Source of the DNA: CAILHX01 sp046155285
Lineage (GTDB): Bacteria; Pseudomonadota; Gammaproteobacteria; Burkholderiales; Methylophilaceae
Direction of reading: 5' to 3'
Assembly (NCBI GenBank): GCA_046155285.1
Contig: JBJXEA010000010.1
Coordinates: 1 to 64,000, forward strand
Length of the DNA: 64,000 nucleotides
The notes under the pieces are model-generated. The model worked only from the letters and a program-made list of their open reading frames with translations. It was not told the DNA's origin and did no database searches. Shown here in pieces: positions 44,495-54,100 of the stretch; the first letter of the stretch is position 1; the number at the start of each line of letters is the position of its first letter. The translations under genes were made by a program, and so were the position numbers.

Positions 44495-45127
44495 ATGATT
44501 AACGTAATGCTAGTAGACGACCACGCCGTCGTGCGTATGGGCTTCAAGATGCTGCTGGAATCCGCCAGCGACATCAAAGTGGTGGCCGAGGCCGAGAGCG
44601 GCGAACAGGGCATCAAATACTACGTGGAACATAAGCCCGATGTAGTGGTGATGGACATCACCATGCCCGGCATAGGCGGCTTGGAGGCCATAGAGCGCAT
44701 CATGGCGAAAGACAGTAATGCACGCATTCTGGTACTGTCAGCGCATGAGGACTCGGTGCATCCCAAGCGCGTGTTGAACGCCGGTGCGATGGGCTATTTG
44801 ACCAAGCGCAGCGCGGCTGAGGAGCTGATCAAGGCTATCCGCACCGTGTTTGGCCGCAAGAAATACCTAGAAGCCAGCATCGCTCAGCAAATGGCGATAG
44901 AGCAATTGAACGGCGACCAAAATCCAGTAGACGTATTGTCGCCGCGTGAGTTTGAAGTGTTTATTGCGTTGGCCAAGGGAAAAACCACCAACGACATCGC
45001 CGATACGCTGTGTCTCAGCCCGCGCACCGTGGGTACGCATCTCTACAACATCAAGCAAAAACTTTCGGCTTCGACCTCGGCGGATTTGTCTTTGATGGCG
45101 ATGCGTTGTGGCTTGATAGAGCCTTAA
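44495..45127 (+). CDS. NarL/LuxR-family response regulator
   Basis: The 210-residue regulator starts MINVMLVDDHAVVR (GAGG upstream), with Asp54 in VVMDITMPG and the LuxR helix-turn-helix LSPREFEVFIALAKGKTTND. The frame upstream to 44429 is repeat sequence and is not used. It is the obvious partner of the HisKA_3 kinase just upstream. Targets are unknown. Confidence 0.93.
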   Translation: MINVMLVDDHAVVRMGFKMLLESASDIKVVAEAESGEQGIKYYVEHKPDVVVMDITMPGIGGLEAIERIMAKDSNARILVLSAHEDSVHPKRVLNAGAMGYLTKRSAAEELIKAIRTVFGRKKYLEASIAQQMAIEQLNGDQNPVDVLSPREFEVFIALAKGKTTNDIADTLCLSPRTVGTHLYNIKQKLSASTSADLSLMAMRCGLIEP

Positions 45128-45136
45128 AAACGCTGA

Positions 45137-45883
45137 TTAAATCGTGGGGGTGGGCATAATTTCCACCCGATTGCGGCCATTGCTTTTGGCCTGATAAAGC
45201 GCTTTGTCAGCGCGGCCAAGCACCGAAGTGAAGTCTGATTCTTGTTCTTCAAGCGTAGAAGCTCCAATGCTGATGGTGACTTTGATGCTGTTGCCAGCAA
45301 GCCAGATGATGCTATCTTCCACCGATTTTCGCAGTCGCTCTGCCAGCATTTTGGCCTCAATGATGCCGGCGTGGGGCAATAACACTACAAACTCCTCACC
45401 GCCGTAACGCGCCAATATGTCGGATTTGCGCAAGGCGCTAGTCCCTAGTTTTACCACGGTTTTCAACACCTCATCCCCCGCCGCGTGGCCAAAAGTATCA
45501 TTCACATTTTTGAAAAAATCGAGGTCTAGCATCAGCACCGTCAGTGCTTGTCCATAACGATGAGCGCGTGCGCATTCGACCTTGGCTTGCTCATCGAAAT
45601 AGCGACGGTTATAAGCACCGGTGAGCGGGTCTTTTTGCGAAAGCGCAGAAAGTCGTTGTTCAGATTTGTATAGCTCGTAGGAAAGTGTCGCCAGCCAGTA
45701 AATAACCAAAGGCGACACGGTGGCTGAGGCGAGTGCGCCTATGAGGAGGTCGGTTTGTGAAGCCGAGCCTTTCAGCAACAAGCCATATACTGCAGTCATG
45801 CCGATGGCGGCAATAACCGCGAGCAAGCTGGCGACCAACGTCACGCCAACACTACCGAATCTTCTAATGATGGTGCGTATCAT
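45137..45883 (-). CDS. membrane-anchored diguanylate cyclase
   Basis: The 248-residue protein has two membrane helices (about 10-35 and 43-66) and a GGDEF domain with RYGGEEFVVLLP and an RxxD I-site (RKSD) five residues before it. It should synthesise cyclic-di-GMP with product inhibition. It converges on the response regulator gene with a 9-base gap. Confidence 0.93.
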   Translation of the reverse strand: MIRTIIRRFGSVGVTLVASLLAVIAAIGMTAVYGLLLKGSASQTDLLIGALASATVSPLVIYWLATLSYELYKSEQRLSALSQKDPLTGAYNRRYFDEQAKVECARAHRYGQALTVLMLDLDFFKNVNDTFGHAAGDEVLKTVVKLGTSALRKSDILARYGGEEFVVLLPHAGIIEAKMLAERLRKSVEDSIIWLAGNSIKVTISIGASTLEEQESDFTSVLGRADKALYQAKSNGRNRVEIMPTPTI

Positions 45884-45933
45884 GAAGTCTCTTTCGTCTA
45901 CATAATGCTGTTCTAAGCAATTATTCTACGCTC

Positions 45934-48921
45934 TCAGGCTCTTAAAAACTCAAGTTTATCCTCAAACTCGTTGACCGCTATGGGTTTTCCGAAAAGATAA
46001 CCTTGGAACATCAAGCAACCATTCATGATGAGAAACTCGTGCTGCTCTCCAGTTTCAACGCCTTCGGCGATGACTTCCATGCCTAGATTTTCCGCCATGC
46101 CGATGATGGTACGCACAATCACCGCATCGGTAGGCTTGATGCCGATATTGCGCACGAAAGATTGGTCAATTTTGAGCTGATCCAACGGTAGTCTTGTCAA
46201 GTAAGCCAGCGAGGAATGGCCAGTACCAAAATCATCCACCGAGAAACGCACGCCAATCGCCTTAAGTGCTGTCATTTTAGCGATGGTGTTTTCTATGTCA
46301 TCCAGCACTGCGCTTTCGGTCAGCTCTAGCTTGAGCAGAAATGGATTGGCGCCGGTTTCTTTAAGGACTGCCATCACTTCATCCACAAAGCCCGGCTGTT
46401 GAAATTGACGTGCGCTGACATTAACCGCCAGCTGTAAATGTGCTGTGCGTGGGTCAATTTCCCACAATTTGAGTTGCGCACAGGCAATGGTGATTACCCA
46501 ATGACCGATTTGCAGAATCAAGCCCGTCTCTTCTGACAAAGGAATGAATTTGTCTGGTGAAATCAGCCCGTGTTCGGGATGTTGCCAACGCACCAGCACT
46601 TCCGCCCCTAGCGTTTTTCCGGTGTGATCTACCTGCATTTGGTAATACAGCACAAACTGTTGTTTGGTGATGGCATGACGCAAGCCATTTTCTAGCGCTA
46701 ACCGTGCTTCAAGCGCTATTTGCATCGCAGGATCAAAGAAACGCAAGGTATTGCGCCCTGCTTGTTTGGCTTGATACATGGCGGTGTCAGCGCGTTTAAG
46801 TGTTTCTTCTATGCTGATGTCATGGCCGCTAAACAAGCTAATGCCAATGCTGGCAGAACTATGATATTCCTCCTCACGCAACAGACACACGCGATGAATG
46901 GCAGTGAGTATTTTCTCACCCACTAATTCTGTTTGAGCAACGGCTTGCCTCACTTCTGTATTCAAATCGTTCAGAATCACCACGAACTCGTCACCACCCA
47001 GACGTGACACGGTGTCACTTTCACGCACACAGGTTTGCAAACGGTTGGCAATTTCAATCAATAGCAAATCGCCAACATCATGCCCCTTGGTGTCATTCAG
47101 TGTTTTGAAATTGTCTAAGTCTATGAATAGTAGCCCCACATGCTCGTTAGTCCGCCCACTGGCAATCATGGATTGTTGTAGGCGATCCATCAACAAACGG
47201 CGGTTCGGCGTTCTAGTGAGTGAGTCATAAAAAGCCAATGCGTGGATGTCAGATTCGGCTTGTTTGCGCTCGCTAATGTCGCGTGAGAGAACGATAAAAT
47301 GTGGCTCTTGGTTATCTACTGCGGGTTTGCGTGAAACGGATAGTTCGAACCACAAGGTGCTTTCTGTTAAGGCGATTGAGAATTGAAGTCCATTGGACAT
47401 GCCGTCTCTATTCGCCTCACGCAAAGCGGTCATGCAAATTGCAGCGGCCTCCTCCGGCAAAACTTCAAACACGGTTTTACCGATAAAGTCCTGCGGCGCT
47501 GCAGCGAGCAGGTTGGTACGGGGCGAGTGATAGCTGTGGTAGCGACCATCCAAACCCATTTCAAATAAAATGTCAGGGATGGCGTTAAGCGTGGCTTCCA
47601 GCTGGATTTGTGCATCTAGGTACTGGCTCATTAAGCCCATTTCCACTTCGCGCTGCTGAGCAAAACTGTTGGCCATGGTGTTGAAATCGTGCGCGGTAGC
47701 AGCGATCTCGTCGTTGCCAGAGACCAGCGCCCGCGCATTGAGATTGCCTGTGCCGTACTGTCGTACTGTGCTGGCTAGTTGCTTGAGTCGCACGATAATG
47801 TTGCGCCGCACGGTGACTTCTATCAGCAAGCCTATCAGCAAGCCCATAACCAATATGGCGGCCGCTAGTGTTAATGTTTGTTGCCGCACGGGGGCTAAAA
47901 TTTCATCATATGGAATGAGGCGAATATAACGCCAACCAGTAGGCTGCATTAATATCCCCACCGCGATATATGGCCGCTCGCCTAAATTGACCTTCTTTGC
48001 TACTAGCTTAGGATTATCCGTGAGTTTTGTATCTAAAAGCTTTGCGAGCGCAGGCTCATCGTCGAGGTCTGGCCTGAAATTTTCGGTTTTTTGTTCAAGC
48101 GTTTTTTGCCAAGGCCCTGCTAGAATATAGTTGCCTTGAGCATCACGCATAAAATGCTGCTCGTTGTGGTAGCGCTGATTAGGGCGCAGTAAAAATGACA
48201 AAATATCTGCCAAATTAAGGTCTTGTCCCACCGTGCCTATCCACTTTCCTTGTACATCTACCGGACGTATGGCACTCACCATCCATAGTTTTGAAGGCAG
48301 GTCGTAGAGCGGTGGCGTCCAACGCATTTCACGTTTTGGGTTGATGCTGGGGCTGCCCAGTGTGAACCAGGGGGTGTTGGTGTAATCGGTATCCGCAGAC
48401 ATCGCATGTACAAAATCTGGATTGCCCACATCGAAAATGATTTCGCTGCGCCCCGAGGTAAGTAGCCATAGATTGCCAAAACGCCAGGAGGGATCAAGGT
48501 CGAAGCGATCCAGCATGTTTTTGGTGCGTAGGTGTAAGCGCTTCTGTGCGGCATCCAGCGGCGCATCGGGAGGTAAAAACAAGCCCGCTTCGTGTTTGCC
48601 GTCAAACCTGTCATGACGGCTGCGCCAAGCGTGGTCTTGGTCTTGTTGCACCAAGTAATCAAACGCGGCCTCTTCACCAGCCTTGGGCGGCGCTGAGAGC
48701 GACTCTTGCAGCATCCGTGACACCGAACGTAATACCGGATTCACCGCTTCTAGGCGTGCTGAATTGGCTCTGACTATTGCACCAGTCTCATTCACCAGCG
48801 TGGTGATTTCGCGCGCCAAAAGACGCTCGCTAGTGAAGTGGTAAATGCCCCATACTGCGGGTATCGTCACCACGAATACACTGGTGACAACAATCAACAT
48901 GAGCTTGTAACCGACTTTCAT
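45934..48921 (-). CDS. Cache-HAMP-PAS-GGDEF-EAL cyclic-di-GMP enzyme
   Basis: The 995-residue protein has an N-terminal membrane helix, a large periplasmic dCache sensor (about 35-345), a second helix (about 355-378), HAMP, PAS (about 435-560), GGDEF (RLGGDEFVVIL with I-site RESD) and EAL. The EAL signature reads EVL (GAEVLVRW), a variant seen in active enzymes; ELTESAVLDD and DDFGTGHSSLAYL are intact. AAGGA precedes the ATG. The periplasmic ligand is unknown. Confidence 0.94.
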   Translation of the reverse strand: MKVGYKLMLIVVTSVFVVTIPAVWGIYHFTSERLLAREITTLVNETGAIVRANSARLEAVNPVLRSVSRMLQESLSAPPKAGEEAAFDYLVQQDQDHAWRSRHDRFDGKHEAGLFLPPDAPLDAAQKRLHLRTKNMLDRFDLDPSWRFGNLWLLTSGRSEIIFDVGNPDFVHAMSADTDYTNTPWFTLGSPSINPKREMRWTPPLYDLPSKLWMVSAIRPVDVQGKWIGTVGQDLNLADILSFLLRPNQRYHNEQHFMRDAQGNYILAGPWQKTLEQKTENFRPDLDDEPALAKLLDTKLTDNPKLVAKKVNLGERPYIAVGILMQPTGWRYIRLIPYDEILAPVRQQTLTLAAAILVMGLLIGLLIEVTVRRNIIVRLKQLASTVRQYGTGNLNARALVSGNDEIAATAHDFNTMANSFAQQREVEMGLMSQYLDAQIQLEATLNAIPDILFEMGLDGRYHSYHSPRTNLLAAAPQDFIGKTVFEVLPEEAAAICMTALREANRDGMSNGLQFSIALTESTLWFELSVSRKPAVDNQEPHFIVLSRDISERKQAESDIHALAFYDSLTRTPNRRLLMDRLQQSMIASGRTNEHVGLLFIDLDNFKTLNDTKGHDVGDLLLIEIANRLQTCVRESDTVSRLGGDEFVVILNDLNTEVRQAVAQTELVGEKILTAIHRVCLLREEEYHSSASIGISLFSGHDISIEETLKRADTAMYQAKQAGRNTLRFFDPAMQIALEARLALENGLRHAITKQQFVLYYQMQVDHTGKTLGAEVLVRWQHPEHGLISPDKFIPLSEETGLILQIGHWVITIACAQLKLWEIDPRTAHLQLAVNVSARQFQQPGFVDEVMAVLKETGANPFLLKLELTESAVLDDIENTIAKMTALKAIGVRFSVDDFGTGHSSLAYLTRLPLDQLKIDQSFVRNIGIKPTDAVIVRTIIGMAENLGMEVIAEGVETGEQHEFLIMNGCLMFQGYLFGKPIAVNEFEDKLEFLRA

Positions 48922-49035
48922 TCTTATTTTCCTTTGCGGTAGGCCAACCCACTTCTACAATTCATGCTGCGCCATCAATATGCAACAATGGTATGAATCA
49001 TAATAGAACTCTAATGTTTTTTTGGTAAAAATTTG

Positions 49036-49815
49036 ATGGTAAATTTGATTGATGATGAAACACCTATCAGTGCAAGACGTTTTGGCGGCGTGGCAAGGTT
49101 GTATGGCGACGCTGCTTATAAGCGTTTCCAAGCCGCGCAGGTATGCGTCATCGGCATCGGCGGCGTGGGGTCTTGGGCGGCAGAGGCTTTGGCGCGCAGC
49201 GCTATCGGTAAAATCACGCTGATAGACTTGGACAACATATCAGAATCTAACACCAATCGGCAAATCCACGCGCTAGGCGACGAATACGGCAAGGCTAAAG
49301 TGACGGCGATGCGGGAGCGTATTTTGTCTATCAATCCAGCGTGTGAAGTGACTTGCGTGGAAGATTTTGTGGATGCAGAAAATCTGCCGGATTTGCTGGG
49401 GCGCGGCTATGACTTTGTGCTGGATGCGATAGACCAAACTCGCGTTAAAGCCGCGCTGATTGCCTATTGCAAAAAACAAAACATCAAACTGGTCACCACC
49501 GGCAGCGCGGGCGGGCAACTAGACCCCACGCGCATCAAGGTGGCGGATTTGAGCAAAACTATCCAAGACCCACTGGCGGCAAGGCTACGCAGTTTGTTGC
49601 GTAAAGATTATGGATTTCCGCGCAGCGGTAGTTTTGGTGTGGAATGTGTGTTTTCTGAAGAGCCGCTGCGCTATCCCGAACAAACCAAGCCTGAACAGGC
49701 GTGCGATGTTGATACTGCCCCACAAGGCTTAAACTGCGCGGGGTTTGGTTCGTCGGTATGCGTCACTGCGGTGTTTGGCTTTGTCGCGGCAGCTAGGGTT
49801 TTAGCTGGGTTATAA
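49036..49815 (+). CDS. tcdA: tRNA threonylcarbamoyladenosine dehydratase TcdA
   Basis: TcdA cyclises the t6A base at position 37 of tRNAs, in E. coli with CsdA/CsdE. The 259-residue protein has the E1-like dinucleotide fold VCVIGIGGVGSWAAEALAR, the LIDLDNISESNTNRQIHAL motif and SAGGQLDPTRI. ATG at 49036 is chosen over TTG at 49033. It converges on the VTT gene. Confidence 0.92.
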   Translation: MVNLIDDETPISARRFGGVARLYGDAAYKRFQAAQVCVIGIGGVGSWAAEALARSAIGKITLIDLDNISESNTNRQIHALGDEYGKAKVTAMRERILSINPACEVTCVEDFVDAENLPDLLGRGYDFVLDAIDQTRVKAALIAYCKKQNIKLVTTGSAGGQLDPTRIKVADLSKTIQDPLAARLRSLLRKDYGFPRSGSFGVECVFSEEPLRYPEQTKPEQACDVDTAPQGLNCAGFGSSVCVTAVFGFVAAARVLAGL

Positions 49816-49824
49816 AACTACATC

Positions 49825-50394
49825 CTAAAAATGCAGCGCTTTTGCCAAATGCTCAAAAAATACACAATACAACGCTATCGGCAACGGCAATCCCAGTAAG
49901 GTTCCCAGCACATATTTGCGGAATGGAATCCCGGACAAAGCCAGCGCATAGTTGATGGCGGGCATAGTCTGAAAAATCGTGCGCAGCAACACCACACTTT
50001 GCACGGGGTGCAATTCCAGCCGCTTCATAATTTTCAGCGCTAGCGGATGCTCAATGTTGCGCAGCGCATCGCCGCCAATGGCGCGTATCAACAGAAAGGT
50101 GATGCTGCACGAAATGTTGGCCGCGACATAAGTCACCATCCCACCCATGCCCTGCCCCAGCGACAACACTGCTGCGGCAAGAAATATCCAGCCGGGGATA
50201 TGCACCAGATTGCCCAACACGAACAGTAGAATAAATAGCAACAGGCCTGTGGTGCGATTTTCCTCGATGCGCTGGCGCATGAACTCCAGACTAAAATGCT
50301 GGCGCAGACCGAACCATTCGACGAAAGCCAGCAATACCGCCAAAAATAGCAGTAACAAAAATAGCCGCAGATATTGCTGTTTTTTGGTACTCAT
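49825..50394 (-). CDS. VTT/SNARE-associated (TVP38-like) membrane protein
   Basis: The 189-residue protein has about five membrane helices with GNLVHIPGWIFLAAAVLSLG and RTIFQTMPAINYALALSGI, features of the TVP38/DedA (VTT) superfamily, proposed lipid scramblases or transporters. The ATG overlaps the preceding gene's stop by one base (TGATG), so both are co-translated. Confidence 0.85.
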   Translation of the reverse strand: MSTKKQQYLRLFLLLLFLAVLLAFVEWFGLRQHFSLEFMRQRIEENRTTGLLLFILLFVLGNLVHIPGWIFLAAAVLSLGQGMGGMVTYVAANISCSITFLLIRAIGGDALRNIEHPLALKIMKRLELHPVQSVVLLRTIFQTMPAINYALALSGIPFRKYVLGTLLGLPLPIALYCVFFEHLAKALHF

Positions 50395-50966
50395 CAGGCT
50401 TCAAACGCCTCGCACAAACCACTTAATAATACCGAGAAAAGTGGGATGATTTCCTCCTTTTCAAACGGCGTGTCATCGTCGGTTCCCGCCACCAGATAGG
50501 CCACCACGGCTTTGTCCAAATCTTCCCGGAACTTGCCCCAATGCTCTTCTCCAGCGTTGCCCACCAGCTCAAACTTGCGATGCCCGCTCTCGATAATCTC
50601 TGCCCATTCTTCTTCGCTCGACCCCGCGAACAGCGTCTTGACCAGCACCACGGAAGATTTTACCAAGTCCGGTACGATACTCTCCTCACCCAGCGGCAAG
50701 CTGAAATACGCCAACACCATCATGGCATAAGCCTGATAAACGCTCAGCGTATCAAAGTTGTGTTTGCGCTCCTCCGCCGGAGAACGTCCAGCGTGCTGGA
50801 TGGCTTTGAAGGTGATGAAACAAGCGAGGAAAGTAGCCGAATCTAGCGGATCATAATCATCTAAATTGGTGCTTTGCAGCACATCGCGCGGCGGCTGACC
50901 TGCGCTCTGTTGGGCTTCTGCACAGCAGATTCCGTAAAGTAAATTGAGTCGTTGTGAATACTTCAT
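50394..50966 (-). CDS. hypothetical protein linked to a VTT membrane protein
   Basis: I do not recognise a family. The 190-residue protein starts MKYSQRLNLLYG; the frame upstream to 51212 is repeat A copy 4. It has no signal peptide or clear membrane segment, is acidic, and looks all-helical. An AGGA-type site is 10-12 bases before the ATG. Translational coupling to the VTT gene suggests a joint function. Confidence 0.7.
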   Translation of the reverse strand: MKYSQRLNLLYGICCAEAQQSAGQPPRDVLQSTNLDDYDPLDSATFLACFITFKAIQHAGRSPAEERKHNFDTLSVYQAYAMMVLAYFSLPLGEESIVPDLVKSSVVLVKTLFAGSSEEEWAEIIESGHRKFELVGNAGEEHWGKFREDLDKAVVAYLVAGTDDDTPFEKEEIIPLFSVLLSGLCEAFEA

Positions 50967-51002
50967 TTTTGTTCTGTTTCCTGAAAAAATTAACAATGTC
51001 AA

Positions 51003-51121
51003 AACCACCCCCGCCGCAAGCGGCGACCCCTCCTTGAAAAGGAGGGGATGAGGTAATTTCCCTGCCTTGCCCCAATTCCCCTCCTTTTTAAGGAGGGGTG
51101 GCGCAAAGCGCCGGGGTGGTT
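51003..51121. repeat. palindromic repeat family A, copy 4
   Basis: Starts AACCACCCCCGCCGCAAGCG and ends AGCGCCGGGGTGGTT, with two inner CCCCTCCTT hairpins. It sits between the addA stop (51127) and the hypothetical gene start (50966). Confidence 0.85.
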
Positions 51122-51126
51122 TCACA

Positions 51127-54100
51127 TTACTGTAATTCCACCAACCGCCCCTGCGCCACAAAGTAAATCGCCATGCGTATAGGCAAAGCCTCATCCGCAA
51201 ACAACGCGGCATAACGCATCAACTGCGGGCGGTATTGCGCAGCCAGTTGCTGAAGGTCGCTATTATCGCCGACAAGCTTGTAATCAATCACCCATCTTTC
51301 ATTTTTTTCCACAAAAGTCCGGTCTATCACGTTCAGCCGCACCCGTTTACCATCCACGGCAGCCAGCGCGTATTCACTTTGTGCGTCGGCGCGATTCAAT
51401 ATCCAACGCCCCTGCTCTGATTGCAGCGTTGTCAACAAAGCCTGCATCACCCTGCCGGCATGAGTCTGCGACTGGCTTGCCTCATGGCCTTGCTGCGTCA
51501 GCCAGTGCACCATGGCTTCTTGCAGGTTTTGCACCCTTGAAGCTGGCCAGTTTTCCAAACCCTCTTTGGCGAACATTTCCATGTACAAGTGCGCCAAGGT
51601 GCCGCAACTTTTCTCAATGCTGAACACCTCTTCATCGCGGGTAGTTTCATCATGCGCCGCAATGGGCGCAACATGGGGCGTGGTTTGCAGCATGGTTGGC
51701 ACTGCTGGATGCGGCAGGCGTATCAGGCTAGGCACAAACTCCCTCGAATCTATTCCCTCTCCCCGCGGGAGAGGGTTAGGGTGAGGGCTTGTCACAATTA
51801 CTTCAGCACCCAAAAATTCCCCGCCCACCGTATCCCACAACAAACTCAGCAAAGTATTCGCGGGCGCTTTAATCTCATCCTTACTATCTGGCTTGACCGC
51901 CCCCACCAGATGCAACCGCTGCTTAGTGCGCGTCGCCGCCACATACAGCACCCGCGCCACCTCGTTGGCATCGCGCTCCTGTTCCAAGCCTTGCAGATAG
52001 TCATAGCTGCTGGGCAAGTCGTCGCGCTTGTGTTTGGGCACATAGGGTGCGGCGACAAGCTGCGCAGGCGCACCTTCTATCGCCACCTCCTCCCACAGCA
52101 GCAGCGGACTGTCCTTCTTTCTGGGGATGCGATGTAGACCGGGCAGAATGACGGTATCGAACTCCAGCCCCTTGGATCTATGGATGGTCATAAACTGCAA
52201 GCTACCGTCGGCCTGTACGTCCGGCGCGGCGTAGAGTTTTTCCATTCTGGTCTGTAACTGCACGGCATCAAAGCCATCCATCTGTTCCAGCAGTGCCAGA
52301 AAAGCCTGCACGTCGCGCACGTCGCCCGCATCCCACAAACACGCCGCGCCGCCCAACTTGAGCCACACCGATTCCACCCAGCGGCACATGGATTGGCGGC
52401 CTTGGTGAGCATAGGCCTCAGCGATGACCTCACGCAAATGTTTTAAGCGCTGCTGACCGTCACCTGAAAGTGTCGCCAGCCGCGCTCCATCCTGCATCAA
52501 TTGCCAAATGTTGGCGTAAGGCTGGTCTGCCGCCAGCTTATGCATGTCTTCCAAGGTCAGTCCGCACCAAGGCGCACGCAGAATTGCCAACCAATGCACG
52601 CGGTCGGCGCGGTGGAACAAGGCGCAAGTCAGCGCATGTATGTCCTGCACCGTCTGGCGGCCGGAGAGCTGCTCAATCTCCACCGCTTGAAAGCGCATGT
52701 CGGGATGATGGCTGCGTATCTCCGCCACCAGCATCTCCAGATGCGTCCTGGCACGCACCAACACGGCGATATTGGCTGTGGGATTTTGCTGACGTTCGCT
52801 GGTAATCAGCTCCGTCAAATAACGCGCCTCTTCCGCACCCATGTCGTCGCTGCGGCTTTCGTTGGTAAGCAACAATGGGTGGACGAAAACACCATTCTCG
52901 CGCAGCGAGTCTGCATCTCCCTCGCCCGCAGGCGGGAGAGGGCTGGGGTGAGGGTGACTCTCGGGCAATCCAGTATCCTCCCTCTCCCCAACCCCTCTCC
53001 CGCCTGCGGGCGAGGGACTTTTAACCCCAGCCACAAACGGGCGATAGCGAATCGCCCCACGCGCTTCGTCATCCTGCGCCGGAAACACCTTGGCAAACGC
53101 TTCGTTCACCCAATCCACCACCGCAGGACAAGAACGGTTGTTGCGAGTCAGATGCAGTTTTTCTAGCGGCAAACCACCGATGCCAAACTCCGCCACTTGC
53201 AAAAATAGCCCGACATCGGCCTTGCGGAAGCGGTAAATGGATTGCATAGGATCTCCCACGCAGAACAGCGTGCGGCCATCATCAGGAGCCCAGCCTTGGG
53301 TCAAGCGGCGCAACAACTCCACCTGCATCGGGCTGGTATCTTGGAACTCATCCACCAGTAAATGCTGAATGCGATAATCCAGCTTCAGCGCCAGATCAGT
53401 CGCGCCATCGTCGTCTTCCAGCGCGGTCAGCGCACGGCTGGCGACCTCCACAAAGTCCACCTCGCCCGCATCCTGAAACACCATGAGCAGATGTGCGGCG
53501 GCGATTTTCAATAAACTGGCAAGTGCCGTGACAATACGCTTTTCGTCTTCTGATTGAGTATCCGGCAAGCTGCGGAGTCGCGCTAATGGCGTGGCGGAAG
53601 GCAGCGTGGCGATGGTTTCCAGCAGCAACTCTTTCTGCTTACGCCCATCATCGGTAGCGGGGAAACCCTGATTTTTGTTTAGTGCCTTGCGGAATTCATC
53701 ACTCGCCGTCAGCAGCAACTCGCACAAACTACGCCATAGTGGCAAGGCTTCCGGCTTGGCTGGAATGGGCGTATTCCAATCCAAGAACAAGGCAATGTTA
53801 TGACTACAATCCAAATTAGAAGCCGCAAACCGCGCCACTGGCATGAGCTGATTTTGCACTGCAGAAGACATCAGCGCCGCCGCCTGTGTGATGTCTTGCT
53901 GGATCAAGCCCTGCAACGCGTTTGCGACTTCGCTCTGCCCATTGCCCGTGTGGTGTAAATTCGCATGACTCAGCCACTGGTCGCGCTTCGCCAACATATC
54001 GGCCAGCAGCGTGGTAAGCCGCACCGTGTCGTTATCCAGATAGCGCAGCGCCTCGGTCACCACGCCTTCACCCGCTTCATTTTCCAGCGTCGCCAGGGCA

